Shown: positions 1 through 7,956 of the stretch, piece after piece
Numbering within the stretch: the stretch's first letter is position 1
How the letters are laid out: each line of letters begins with the position of its first letter
Origin: Candidatus Sphingomonas colombiensis
Lineage (GTDB): Bacteria > Pseudomonadota > Alphaproteobacteria > Sphingomonadales > Sphingomonadaceae
Length of the DNA stretch: 64,000 nt
Assembly: GCA_029202845.1 (NCBI GenBank)
Contig: CP119315.1
Coordinates: 1,557,501 to 1,621,500, forward strand
Direction of reading: 5' to 3'
Notes under the pieces: generated by a model
What the model was told of the DNA's origin: nothing
Database searches by the model: none
What the model saw: only the letters and a program-made list of their open reading frames with translations
Translations under genes and position numbers: made by a program

Positions 1-192
1 GACGAACTGCACGAGGAAGTCCGCCGCGCGAGCGATGTAATGTGCCGGTCAATCAACGCGCAGGCCGAATTCTGGATGAAGATCGGTATGCTGGCGGAAG
101 CCAACCCGACGCTGTCTTTCAATAACATCGTGAAAACGCAGCTCGCGGCGGCGAATGTGGGGCTCACGCACGTGGCTGTGGTGGCCGCCTGA
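1..192 (+). CDS. ParD-like antitoxin family protein (5' end outside window)
   Basis: The first 63 codons of the window read open to a TGA at 190-192. The protein carries the stretch MCRSINAQAEFWMKIGMLAE followed by NPTLSFNNIV, which I recognise as the ParD-like antitoxin family (PF11903), a small ribbon-helix-helix relative of type II antitoxins. Family members are about 70 residues, so only a few N-terminal residues lie off the window. No RelE/ParE toxin follows. The next gene is a methionine aminopeptidase starting one base after this stop, so the two are almost certainly co-transcribed and translationally coupled. DNA binding and any antitoxin role are inferred from the family only. Confidence 0.75.
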   Translation, partial: DELHEEVRRASDVMCRSINAQAEFWMKIGMLAEANPTLSFNNIVKTQLAAANVGLTHVAVVAA

Positions 193-193
193 C

Positions 194-973
194 ATGGTGA
201 AGACCCCGGACGAATTGGCGCTGATGCGCATATCGGGCAAGTTGCTGGCGTCGGTGTTCGAAATGCTGGACGGGCTGGACCTTGCGGGCATGTCGACCCT
301 GCAGGTCAACGATCTGGTCGATCGTTTCATCACCGTGGATCTGGCCGCGCGCCCTGCCAGCAAGGGACAATATGATTTCGAATATGTCCTGAATTGTTCG
401 ATCAATCATGTCGTTTGCCACGGTGTGCCCGATCCCGGCGAAATCATCCGCGATGGCGACATCGTCAACTTCGACATTACGCTCGAAAAAAATGGCTTCA
501 TCGCGGATTCGAGCAAGACCTATCTGGTCGGCAACGCCTCGCCCGCAGCGAAACGGCTGGTGCGCGTCGCCCAGGAGGCGATGTGGAAGGGCATAAAACA
601 GGTGCGGCCCGGCGCCTATCTCGGAGACATCGGGGCCGCGATCGAGCGGCATGCCAAGAAAAACGGCTATTCGGTCGTGCGCGAATATTGCGGGCACGGC
701 ATCGGCCGGGAGATGCATGAGGAACCGGATGTGCTCAATTTCGGGCGACCGGGAACAGGGATGAGGCTGCGCGAAGGCATGGTCTTCACCATCGAGCCGA
801 TGATCAATCAGGGCAGCCGCAAGGTTTCCACTGAAGACGACGGATGGACGGTGGTGACCGACGACGGCAAGCTCTCCGCCCAATTCGAGCATACGGTCGC
901 GGTCACGGCAAATGGCGTCGATGTCTTGACCCTGCGCCGTGATGAAGCTGCGATGCTGGCGCGCCGAGAGTGA
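194..973 (+). CDS. map: Type I methionine aminopeptidase
   Basis: This cytosolic metalloenzyme removes the initiator methionine from nascent proteins. The 259-residue product has the whole type I pita-bread active site: His76 (VCHGVPD), the metal ligands Asp94 and Asp105, His168 (GHGIG), Glu201 (IEPM) and Glu232 (FEHT). These are spaced as in the E. coli enzyme with a constant offset of three. There is no N-terminal zinc-finger extension. The ATG at 194 is chosen because it lies one base after the stop of the ParD-like gene and begins MVKTPDELALMR, the usual family start; an upstream in-frame extension from 155 would overlap that gene. Whether it is the only MetAP of the cell cannot be seen here. 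Confidence 0.95.
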   Translation: MVKTPDELALMRISGKLLASVFEMLDGLDLAGMSTLQVNDLVDRFITVDLAARPASKGQYDFEYVLNCSINHVVCHGVPDPGEIIRDGDIVNFDITLEKNGFIADSSKTYLVGNASPAAKRLVRVAQEAMWKGIKQVRPGAYLGDIGAAIERHAKKNGYSVVREYCGHGIGREMHEEPDVLNFGRPGTGMRLREGMVFTIEPMINQGSRKVSTEDDGWTVVTDDGKLSAQFEHTVAVTANGVDVLTLRRDEAAMLARRE

Positions 974-1070
974 TTGGTTGCGCCTTTCGGTATCGCGCGC
1001 GGCCGCGTGTTCAGGATGATCAGCTATCGGGCGAAACCGGCGTCAGGCCCGCGCGAGTTCGCTGCCTGCG

Positions 1071-1433
1071 CTACTTCCGGTCGCTATCAAGCGCCTGCTG
1101 CAATATCGCCCGCACGCCGCGCAGCGAAGATACGTCATGTCCTGCAGGCGCGGGGGCAGGGGTGGCCGGGGCGGCGCGTTTTCCCTCGCCGGCGAGTAGC
1201 TTCTGCACGCCCTTCACCGTGTAACCGTCCTGATTGAGCAGGCGGTTGATCCGCTCGATCAGCGCAACGTCTTCCGCGCGATAATAACGGCGGTTGCCGG
1301 CGCGGGTCAGCGGGCGGAGCTGGGGAAAGCGCGTTTCCCAATAACGGAGCACATGCTGTTGCAGGCCGGTGGCGGCCGCGACTTCACCGATCGTCCGGAA
1401 TGCCCCCGCCGCTTTGACGTCCGGCCCGCTCAC
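1071..1433 (-). CDS. MerR-family transcriptional regulator
   Basis: A 120-residue protein with an N-terminal winged helix typical of MerR regulators (residues about 14-80: TIGEVAAATGLQQHVLRYWE, then a wing with RRYYRAEDV). The tail is Ala/Pro-rich and low in complexity, with no cysteine metal site, so the ligand is unknown. It is the last gene of the leftward group rpmF-plsX-fabH-ihfA-merR and starts one base after the ihfA stop. A MerR gene directly after ihfA is a common alphaproteobacterial arrangement. It converges on map across a 97-bp gap. Confidence 0.85.
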   Translation of the reverse strand: MSGPDVKAAGAFRTIGEVAAATGLQQHVLRYWETRFPQLRPLTRAGNRRYYRAEDVALIERINRLLNQDGYTVKGVQKLLAGEGKRAAPATPAPAPAGHDVSSLRGVRAILQQALDSDRK

Positions 1434-1434
1434 T

Positions 1435-1734
1435 CTACCCCGCAGAGACGATGCGATCGCGCATCATCTGACTGGCACGGAAGGTGAGTACGCGACGCGG
1501 CGCGATCGGCACTTCCACTCCGGTCTTGGGATTGCGCCCCACCCGTTCGCCCTTGTCGCGCAGGACAAAGGTGCCAAAGCCGGAGATTTTCACATTCTCC
1601 CCTTTGGCGAGCGCATCGCACAGCAAATCCAGCACTTGCTCTACCATCCGTGCCGAATCGGCCCGCGAAAGCCCGACCTGGCGGTGCAGCGCCTCCGACA
1701 GGTCCGCACGCGTCAAGGTTCCTGCTTCGCTCAT
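1435..1734 (-). CDS. ihfA: Integration host factor alpha subunit
   Basis: A 99-residue HU/IHF-fold protein. IHF-alpha pairs with IHF-beta to bend DNA by about 160 degrees and acts as an architectural factor in transcription, including at sigma-54 promoters. Seen in the sequence: ISGFGTFVLRDKGERVGRNP in the core, the DNA-intercalating proline arm (GRNPKTGVEVPI), and the N-terminal LTRADLSEAL typical of the alpha rather than the beta subunit. It lies between fabH and merR on the same strand. The flagellar region at the other end of the window uses sigma-54, for which IHF is a possible partner (inference). Confidence 0.92.
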   Translation of the reverse strand: MSEAGTLTRADLSEALHRQVGLSRADSARMVEQVLDLLCDALAKGENVKISGFGTFVLRDKGERVGRNPKTGVEVPIAPRRVLTFRASQMMRDRIVSAG

Positions 1735-1833
1735 TCCTGCCTCACTCCCCCCGGGTGATAACGACTTAGATTTGTAAGTTTATCACTCTGAACGGCGGGC
1801 AGAAAGTATTTTGTTCAGTCAGATTGTTTCATT

Positions 1834-2802
1834 TTAGAAACGAACGACCGAAGCACCCCAGGTGAACCCGCCGCCCATCGCTTCCAGCACGACGATCTGG
1901 TCGCGATTGATGCGGCCATCACGGACCGCTGCGTCGAGCGCGAGCGGCACCGATGCGGCGGAGGTATTGGCGTGCCGGTCGACCGTCATCACGACCTTTT
2001 CAGCCGCGAGTCCGAGCTTGCGCGCGGTGGCGTCGAGGATGCGGGCATTGGCCTGATGCGGCACGACCCAGTCGACGTCGTCGGTAGCCAGCCCGGCGGC
2101 GGCGAGCGATTCGCCCATCACCGTCGCGAGATTGACGACCGCGTGGCGAAACACTTCGCGCCCCTTCATCCGCACCTTGCCGACGGTGCCGGTGGTGGAG
2201 GGGCCGCCGTCGACATAAAGCAGTTCGTTGCGCCGCCCGTCGGCGTGGAGGCGGGTCGCGAGGATGCCGCGCCCGTTGCGCTCGTCGCTCTCCTGCGCCT
2301 CCAGCACGATCGCGCCCGCGCCGTCGCCGAACAGCACGCAGGTGGTGCGATCCTCCCAGTCGAGGATGCGGCTGAACGTCTCCGCGCCGATCACCAGCGC
2401 CTTGCGATGCGCGGAGGCGCGAATCATGCTGTCCGCGACCTGCACGGCGTAAAGGAAGCCGGAGCAGACCGCCGCCACGTCGAACGCGGTGCAGTCGTCG
2501 ATGCCGAGCGCGGCCTGCACCTTGGTGGCGGTGGCGGGAAAGGTCTGGTCCGGCGTGGCCGTCGCGAGCACGATCAGATCGATATCCTGCGCGTGCACCC
2601 CGGCGGCGGCCAGCGCCGCTTTCGCGGCATCGGTGGCGAGCGTTGCGGTGGTTTCGTCAGGTGCCGCGATGTGGCGGAAACGGATGCCGGTGCGCTCGAC
2701 GATCCATTCGTCGGTGGTGTCGACCATCTCCGCCAGATCGGCGTTCGAGACGCGCCGTGCCGGCAGTGCCGAGCCGGTTCCGGTAATGACACTCCTGATC
2801 AT
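1834..2802 (-). CDS. fabH: Beta-ketoacyl-ACP synthase III (FabH)
   Basis: This enzyme condenses acetyl-CoA with malonyl-ACP to start type II fatty acid synthesis. The 322-residue thiolase-fold protein shows the catalytic triad: Cys113 (AAVCSGFLYA), His249 (VPHQAN) and Asn279 (HANTSAAS), plus the C-terminal glycine-rich GGGFTWGA. It overlaps plsX by 4 bp, so the two are translationally coupled, and the plsX-fabH pairing is the standard bacterial one. The 99-bp gap to ihfA holds no gene. Confidence 0.97.
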   Translation of the reverse strand: MIRSVITGTGSALPARRVSNADLAEMVDTTDEWIVERTGIRFRHIAAPDETTATLATDAAKAALAAAGVHAQDIDLIVLATATPDQTFPATATKVQAALGIDDCTAFDVAAVCSGFLYAVQVADSMIRASAHRKALVIGAETFSRILDWEDRTTCVLFGDGAGAIVLEAQESDERNGRGILATRLHADGRRNELLYVDGGPSTTGTVGKVRMKGREVFRHAVVNLATVMGESLAAAGLATDDVDWVVPHQANARILDATARKLGLAAEKVVMTVDRHANTSAASVPLALDAAVRDGRINRDQIVVLEAMGGGFTWGASVVRF

Positions 2803-3830
2803 GCCGCCTGCTTTTCGAAATTACCCAGATCTTCGGCGATGCGCCGCGCGAGATCGGCCTGCACCATCTTGGCCGCATTGCCGATGGCGGTCGCCACGCC
2901 GAGTTCGTTGGCGCCCCCATGGCTTTTCAGCACCAGCCCGTTGAGGCCAAGGAAGACCGCGCCATTGTGATTGTTTGGATCGAGATGATCGCGCAGCAAT
3001 TGCGTCGCCGGGCGGGAGATCAGGAAGCCGATCTTCGACCGCACGGATGAGGTGAAGGCGCGCTTCAGCAGATCGGCGACGAATCGCGCGGTGCCCTCGG
3101 CGGTCTTCAGCGCGATATTGCCGGAAAAGCCATCGCACACGATCACGTCGACATGCCCGCGCGCCAGCCGGTCGCCCTCGACGAAGCCGGTGAAGCGCAT
3201 TGGCAGGTGAGTCGCGTCACGCAGGATCTGCGCGGCATCGCGGATTTCCTCGGTGCCCTTCTGATCCTCGCTGCCGATGTTGAGCAGCGCGACTCGTGGG
3301 CTTTCGAGATCGAGCGTGGTGCGCGCATAAGCTGCACCCATCACCGCGAATTGCACCAGATTGCGCGCGTCGCACTCGGTATTGGCGCCGAGATCGAGCA
3401 TCACGACATCATTGTCGCCGAGCGTCGGCAGCATCGCGGCCAGCGCGGGGCGGTCGATGCCGGGCATGGTGCGGAGCGAGAGCTTCGCCATCGCCATCAG
3501 CGCGCCGGTGTTGCCGGCCGACACGGCTGCGCCCGCGCGACCTTGCTTCACGCAGTCGATCGCGACGCCCATCGAGGTCGTCTTGGCACGGCGCAGAGCC
3601 TTGCCGGCCGTCTCACTCGACCCGACGACGTCGGGAGCGTGAACGATCTCGGCATTGCCGCTCAAATTGGGGTGGCTCTTCAGCCCCTCGCGAATCGACG
3701 CTTCGTCACCAACGAGGAGGAATTTCATCCCCTCGAAGCGACGACGCGCGCGCGCGACACCGGCGAGCATAACCGCCAGCCCCTCGTCACCGCCCATCGC
3801 ATCGACGGCGATCCAGGAGCTGTCGGACAT
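2799..3830 (-). CDS. plsX: Phosphate acyltransferase PlsX
   Basis: A peripheral membrane enzyme that converts acyl-ACP to acyl-phosphate, the substrate of PlsY in glycerophospholipid synthesis. The 343-residue product starts IAVDAMGGDEG, the family hallmark, and contains NTGALMAMAK and the VIVCDGFSGNIALK block. Its length is normal. It lies 30 bp downstream of rpmF and overlaps fabH by 4 bp, giving the familiar rpmF-plsX-fabH string. Confidence 0.97.
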   Translation of the reverse strand: MSDSSWIAVDAMGGDEGLAVMLAGVARARRRFEGMKFLLVGDEASIREGLKSHPNLSGNAEIVHAPDVVGSSETAGKALRRAKTTSMGVAIDCVKQGRAGAAVSAGNTGALMAMAKLSLRTMPGIDRPALAAMLPTLGDNDVVMLDLGANTECDARNLVQFAVMGAAYARTTLDLESPRVALLNIGSEDQKGTEEIRDAAQILRDATHLPMRFTGFVEGDRLARGHVDVIVCDGFSGNIALKTAEGTARFVADLLKRAFTSSVRSKIGFLISRPATQLLRDHLDPNNHNGAVFLGLNGLVLKSHGGANELGVATAIGNAAKMVQADLARRIAEDLGNFEKQAA

Positions 3831-3860
3831 GAAGCGGCAATCCCCTTGTTGGCCGGGCTA

Positions 3861-4040
3861 TCAGCCCTCGACGGAAACGACTTCGCGCCCGTTATAGTGG
3901 CCGCAAGACGGGCACAGGTTGTGCGGACGCTTCAGTTCGCCACAATTCGGGCATTCCTGAAACGCCTCAACCGAGAGCGCATCGTGCGAGCGGCGCATGC
4001 CACGGCGGGAAGGAGAAGTTTTTCGCTTGGGGACGGCCAT
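3861..4040 (-). CDS. rpmF: 50S ribosomal protein L32
   Basis: A 59-residue protein found by reading the minus strand upstream of plsX; ATG complement at 4038-4040, TGA complement at 3861-3863. It starts MAVPKRKTSPSRRGMRRSHD and carries a zinc ribbon with Cys30, Cys33, Cys43 and Cys46. Its neighbour plsX confirms it. In many bacteria yceD (DUF177) lies immediately upstream; here yceD is 10.5 kb away at 14570-15091. Confidence 0.97.
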   Translation of the reverse strand: MAVPKRKTSPSRRGMRRSHDALSVEAFQECPNCGELKRPHNLCPSCGHYNGREVVSVEG

Positions 4041-4233
4041 CTCGGCACCTTAATCCGTATTCTGTTCAGCAGGAGACGACTTGTCCGAAACGATCGTGAC
4101 GCCGCCGACAAACAGGTCAGCCGCGCCGGGCGGCCGGACGCATCGCGAAGCCACGCGCCTATACCCGAATATCATCGCGTTGCAAGCCGCGCGGGCAAAT
4201 GCCACTCTCCGTTTCGAAACAAGGCAGGGGGAA

Positions 4234-4677
4234 ATGATGCTGCTTCCGGTAACGCTGGTGTTGGCTGCGGCCTGCGGGCTGATCAATCTGTGGCTCGGTA
4301 TCCGGCTCGTGCGCGGGCGAATGCAAGGCGTGATGATCGGGGATGGCGGCAAGCCGGAAATGCTGGCGGGGATGCGCGCGCATGCGAATTTTGTCGAATA
4401 TGCGCCTTTCGTACTGATCCTGACCGGGTTGATCGAACTCGCGCGCGGCCCCTCTTTATGGCTGTGGGTGTTGACGGCGGTGTTCGTCCTCGGGCGCATT
4501 GCGCATCCGATCGGAATGATGCGCGCCACCCCGAATGGTTTCCGGGCCGGTGGCGCGATGGCGACCTGGATCGTCACCGCGGTCCTCGCCGGCTGGGCGC
4601 TCGCGATCGCCTATCAGGCGAATAGCGTCGCCGCGCCGCACGGAAACGTGATCGAGATGGTCGCCCCGCGCGGGTAG
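4234..4677 (+). CDS. MAPEG family membrane protein
   Basis: A 147-residue integral membrane protein with about four hydrophobic helices. It matches the MAPEG superfamily (membrane-associated eicosanoid and glutathione metabolism, YecN-like) through an RAHANFVEYAPFVLIL segment and the conserved GRIAHPIGM near the third helix. Bacterial members are often glutathione-S-transferase-like, but the substrate is unknown. The ATG at 4234 is chosen for a good Shine-Dalgarno (AGGGGGA just upstream) and because the longer reading frame from 4081 adds a non-hydrophobic tail. It is divergent from rpmF and ends 1 bp before the acylphosphatase stop on the other strand. Confidence 0.85.
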   Translation: MMLLPVTLVLAAACGLINLWLGIRLVRGRMQGVMIGDGGKPEMLAGMRAHANFVEYAPFVLILTGLIELARGPSLWLWVLTAVFVLGRIAHPIGMMRATPNGFRAGGAMATWIVTAVLAGWALAIAYQANSVAAPHGNVIEMVAPRG

Positions 4678-4678
4678 C

Positions 4679-4957
4679 TTAAACGGTCGGACGCTTCGCG
4701 AATCGCTCCAGCGTCTCCTCAGGCGCGTCGTCGCTGACCGCGACATCGACGACGTGCGCCGCCGGTGGACCCTGATGCGCGCGGGCAATAGCGGCGGCAA
4801 TCGAATCGGCGGAGCCCGCGATCACCGCCTCGACCGAATTGTCGGCGCGGTTGCGCACCCAGCCGAGAATGCCGAGTGCGCGCATCTCCGCTACGAACCA
4901 ATTGCGGTAGAATACGCCCTGCACCCGCCCGGTGATGATGAGCCGACGACGAATCAT
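4679..4957 (-). CDS. acyP: Acylphosphatase
   Basis: A small (92-residue) cytosolic enzyme hydrolysing acyl phosphates such as carbamoyl- and 1,3-bisphosphoglyceryl phosphate. The signature GRVQGVFYRNW contains the phosphate-binding loop with catalytic Arg18. GWVRNRADNSVE supplies catalytic Asn36, and the 18-residue spacing equals that of characterised enzymes. It lies 31 bp downstream of the cyclophilin gene on the same strand. Confidence 0.93.
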   Translation of the reverse strand: MIRRRLIITGRVQGVFYRNWFVAEMRALGILGWVRNRADNSVEAVIAGSADSIAAAIARAHQGPPAAHVVDVAVSDDAPEETLERFAKRPTV

Positions 4958-4988
4958 GTGGCGATAACGCCGGGCCGGCCGGCGCGGT

Positions 4989-5633
4989 TCATCCGTCCTT
5001 GCGACGCTCGATCAGCCACGGGCGTGGGCGGCCGGTGGGCTTCGCCACGCCATCGAGCCGTATCGCGCGGCTGATATAGACCAGCTTCATCAGCATCGTG
5101 CCGCCCATCCCGCCGCCGGTCGGCTGGGCGAGGATGCGGCGCACCACATCCTGCCCCGCGACGACGCGCCCGAAGGCGGCATAGCCTGGATGATCGCGGC
5201 TGGCGTCCATCGAGGGCATCGCGCCGACGGTGATGAACCAATTGCCATTGGCCGATCCCGGCTCCCCGCGCCGCGCCATGGATATCGTCATGTCGAGGTG
5301 GCGGATGCCGGTCTTGCTGGTCGGCTCATGCGCGATCGTATCGAGGAAGCGGCGCGCGTCGGTGCGGATGCCGGATTGGATGAAGCCGAATTGCGGCGCC
5401 TGTTTGCTGCGCGCGACGCGATAGAAGCTGATCCCGTCGAAGCGCCCGTCATCGACATAGCGCATGAAATTCGCGGTCGTGATCGGCGCATGCTTCGCAT
5501 CCAGCGCCAGCACGATATTGCCAAGCGCGGTTTCCAGCCGCACCCGCACGAACCCCGGCGTCGCCCGGTCCGCCCGCTGCGCGGCGACGGGCGTGGAGAG
5601 CAGCAGGGCGACGAGCAGGACAAGAACGCGCAT
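4989..5633 (-). CDS. Cyclophilin-type peptidyl-prolyl isomerase, exported
   Basis: A 214-residue protein with a short hydrophobic signal peptide ending around PVAAQ, so periplasmic. The cyclophilin domain includes the canonical opening (VRLETALGNIVLALD, then APITTANFMRY), the RV in FYRVARS and the SMARRGEPGSANGNWFI block with the substrate-contacting Asn/Phe. An insertion around residues 85-115 separates the barrel strands. Its likely role is proline isomerisation during folding of envelope proteins. Confidence 0.92.
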   Translation of the reverse strand: MRVLVLLVALLLSTPVAAQRADRATPGFVRVRLETALGNIVLALDAKHAPITTANFMRYVDDGRFDGISFYRVARSKQAPQFGFIQSGIRTDARRFLDTIAHEPTSKTGIRHLDMTISMARRGEPGSANGNWFITVGAMPSMDASRDHPGYAAFGRVVAGQDVVRRILAQPTGGGMGGTMLMKLVYISRAIRLDGVAKPTGRPRPWLIERRKDG

Positions 5634-5683
5634 CGGGTGCGCCTAGGCAGCGTGGCCCTGAACGGCAAGCGCCGCCGCCGCGA

Positions 5684-6772
5684 TCACGGGGCGGTGCGCG
5701 CGAGAAGATCGGCGAGATCCTGTTTCCAGAACTTCGCCCAGGTGTGCGTGCCATGCCCGTGCGTGTCGGCGCTTTCGGGGATCAGGCGGAAACGGGTGTT
5801 CGGCATCTGCTTCACCGCCTGATTCGGGAAATCGAGATTGCGCGGGTTGATGAAGTCGTCGGCCGAATTGATCCACACCATCGGCGCGGTGATCTGCGCG
5901 AGCTTGGGCCATGGATCATAGGTGCGCGACGAATCGAGCTGATAGATCAGATCGTTGGCATCGATCCCCGCGATCGAGGCCGCCACCTTCTCCCGCGCAT
6001 AGGAAACAGCCGCGTCGCGGGCGGGATAGGCCGACTGGAGGAAGAGCGGCGCCCCGCCGGCGATGAACAACAACGACGCGGCCCCGCGCACGCCCTGCAC
6101 CGGCTGGGCCGTATAATTGCCGCCGTTCCACGCCGGATCGGCTCGAATCGAATCGATCGCGAGCTGGCGCCACATGCGGTTCAGCCCCGCGATCTGTACC
6201 GGCTCGCACGCCAGCGGCATCAGCGCACGGGCATAGTCCGGGAAGGTCTCCGCCCACACGAAGGCGTGCATGCACCCCATCGAGGTGCCCATGATCAACC
6301 GCATCTTTCGGATGCCAAAATGCTCGGCGAGCAGCCGGTGCTGCGCGGCGACCATGTCGTCATAGTCATAACGGGGGAACGCCATATGCTGGCCGTTCGA
6401 GGGCTTGGACGAGCCACCATGGCCGATATTGTCGGGCAGGATGATGAAATAGCGCGTGATGTCGAGCGGCTGGCCGGGGCCGTAAAGCTCATCGGCGAAC
6501 TGGGGCTGGAGGAACTGCTTGCCCGTCCCCCCGGTGCCGTGAAGCACCATCACCGCATTGTCGATCTCCCCCGCCGCGTTGCGATGTGGCGTGCCGAGCG
6601 TGGTGTAATGCAGCTTTAGCTCAGCCAGCTTCTCGCCTGATCGAAACGCGAAATCGCGCATCACGAAATCGCCTTCCTTGATCGGCCATTGCCGGGCGAC
6701 GGCGGGCGGCGGAGCGGGCGGGGTAACGGGTTGCGGTGCCGGTGCGGCGGCGAGGAGCAGGGGGAGAATCAT
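5684..6772 (-). CDS. Secreted alpha/beta hydrolase, MetX-like family
   Basis: A 362-residue alpha/beta-fold protein with an N-terminal signal sequence (MILPLLLAAAPAP) and a proline-rich linker. The core follows the homoserine O-acetyltransferase (MetX) layout: HGTGGTG oxyanion region, PDNIGHGGSSKPS, nucleophile elbow GTSMG with Ser164, an acid at Asp305/306 (SADDF), and the catalytic His in GHGTHTW near residue 343. True MetX is cytosolic and about this length, so an exported copy is more likely an esterase or acyltransferase of unknown substrate. It is alone between the cyclophilin and the MarR-GNAT gene. Confidence 0.8.
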   Translation of the reverse strand: MILPLLLAAAPAPQPVTPPAPPPAVARQWPIKEGDFVMRDFAFRSGEKLAELKLHYTTLGTPHRNAAGEIDNAVMVLHGTGGTGKQFLQPQFADELYGPGQPLDITRYFIILPDNIGHGGSSKPSNGQHMAFPRYDYDDMVAAQHRLLAEHFGIRKMRLIMGTSMGCMHAFVWAETFPDYARALMPLACEPVQIAGLNRMWRQLAIDSIRADPAWNGGNYTAQPVQGVRGAASLLFIAGGAPLFLQSAYPARDAAVSYAREKVAASIAGIDANDLIYQLDSSRTYDPWPKLAQITAPMVWINSADDFINPRNLDFPNQAVKQMPNTRFRLIPESADTHGHGTHTWAKFWKQDLADLLARTAP

Positions 6773-6814
6773 CGCGAGAGGTTAGCATGCGATTGGCCGG
6801 GTGCCAGTGCCGGT

Positions 6815-7759
6815 TCACAGCGGTTGGCGCGGGCGAACGAAGCGTTGCTCGATCATCTCGGGCCCCCATTGCCGGCCGGACCATTCCTCGACGCAGACGA
6901 AGCCGAAGCTTTCGTAGAGATGCCGCGCCGCAGCCAGGCCGCGGAATGTCCATAGCTGGGTCTCGGCGAAGTTCCTTTCGTCCACGAAAGCCATGGCGGC
7001 AGACAGCAATTTGCGCCCGGCACCGCTACCGCGCGCGTCATCCGCCGTGATGAAAAAGCGCAGGTGCGCGATATCGGCGCCCAGATCCTCGCCATCGATA
7101 GAGATCGATCCGACCATTTCGTCCTCACGCATCGCCGACCAGATGGCGTTGCGCGGGCTTTCGAGCCGGGCACAGAGATCGGCGAGGCCGCGCGCCACCA
7201 CGCTTTCGAAATGCCGCCCGAAACCTGATTCGCGGGCGTAATAAAGCGCATGCATTTCCGTGACCCGTGCGATCAGCCCGGTGTAGTAGCCGGATGCGAT
7301 GGTGATATCCGGACAAGAGGGGCCCCCGCTTTTTCCGCCAAGCGCATCGGCGTAGAGGCGCAGCCCCTCGAGAACGGCGCGCGACTGGGCCGGCTGCAAG
7401 CGCCGGAGCGCATCGACCACCTGTGTATCGGCAAAGGCGTGGATCGCGACGACACGGTCTTTCCCGCTTGCCGAGAGCGAGAGAAGCTTCACCCGCCCGT
7501 CGCTTCCGCCGGCTTCTTCTTTAACGTCGCCCGCTTCCACCAGCTTACGTAACATACGGCTTACGCTGGATTTTTCTAGGCGCAGGCGTATGCCGATATC
7601 CCGTGCGGTAGCGCCACCGCGTTCGATCTCCATCAGCGCATGGACGGCGGACGGCGATAGCTCGGTTCCGGCGAAGTTCCCGCCCATGAAGCCCCATTCG
7701 CGAACGATCGCCCGCGATACGTTGCGTATCTGCCCGACCAATTGTGCGGTGCCGTCCAT
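6815..7759 (-). CDS. MarR-family regulator fused to a GNAT acetyltransferase
   Basis: A 314-residue fusion. Residues about 1-145 form a MarR winged helix (SPSAVHALMEIERGGATARD; recognition helix with LEKSSVSRMLRKLVEAG; wing with DGRVKLLSL). Residues about 160-310 form a GNAT domain whose acetyl-CoA loop is RGSGAGRKLLSAA, followed by LWTFRGLAAARHLYESFGF. The ATG at 7759 is preferred to the upstream one at 7795 because it has a strong AAGGAG and because the upstream start would place the operator palindrome inside the gene. Family members are annotated as bifunctional regulator/acetyltransferases; the substrate is not known. A near-perfect palindrome lies 18 bp upstream. Confidence 0.88.
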   Translation of the reverse strand: MDGTAQLVGQIRNVSRAIVREWGFMGGNFAGTELSPSAVHALMEIERGGATARDIGIRLRLEKSSVSRMLRKLVEAGDVKEEAGGSDGRVKLLSLSASGKDRVVAIHAFADTQVVDALRRLQPAQSRAVLEGLRLYADALGGKSGGPSCPDITIASGYYTGLIARVTEMHALYYARESGFGRHFESVVARGLADLCARLESPRNAIWSAMREDEMVGSISIDGEDLGADIAHLRFFITADDARGSGAGRKLLSAAMAFVDERNFAETQLWTFRGLAAARHLYESFGFVCVEEWSGRQWGPEMIEQRFVRPRQPL

Positions 7760-7776
7760 CCGGCTTTCTCCTTCGC

Positions 7777-7801
7777 ATATGGTTGTATCATGCAACCATA
7801 T
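7777..7801. promoter_or_regulatory. Probable MarR operator (25-bp palindrome)
   Basis: Two perfect 9-bp arms, ATATGGTTG and CAACCATAT, flank a 7-bp centre. The pattern TTG-N7-CAA is the classic MarR-family operator shape. It lies 18-42 bp upstream of the MarR-GNAT start at 7759, so autorepression is the simplest reading (inference). Confidence 0.7.
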
Positions 7802-7933
7802 CGACGCAAGGCGCCCGGACCGGGCTCAAAGAAATGGGGCGATGGCCTGTGCTGGCCGCCGCCCCATTCTTTTAGTGGACACGCGATCGTGCCTACCGGC
7901 TTCGCGATGTGCCCTTGCTACGCACGGGCACTG

Positions 7934-7954
7934 CCATGGAGCGCCGCTCCATGG
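7934..7954 (-). other. GC-rich hairpin just after etfA
   Basis: A perfect inverted repeat with 10-bp arms (CCATGGAGCG / CGCTCCATGG) around a single base, beginning 2 bp after the etfA stop. There is no T-run on the minus strand, so it is not a clear intrinsic terminator. It may stabilise the 3' end of the etfBA transcript. Confidence 0.5.
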
Positions 7955-7956
7955 TC

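Noticed and set aside
1..973. Conventional toxin-antitoxin pair
   Set aside because: The gene after the ParD-like frame is an intact methionine aminopeptidase, not a ParE/RelE toxin.
3153..4625. Long plus-strand frame across plsX, rpmF and the MAPEG leader
   Set aside because: It is antisense to conserved plsX and rpmF and has no family features.
7934..7954. Intrinsic terminator after etfA
   Set aside because: The stem is strong but the loop is effectively absent and no T-run follows on the minus strand; kept only as a hairpin.
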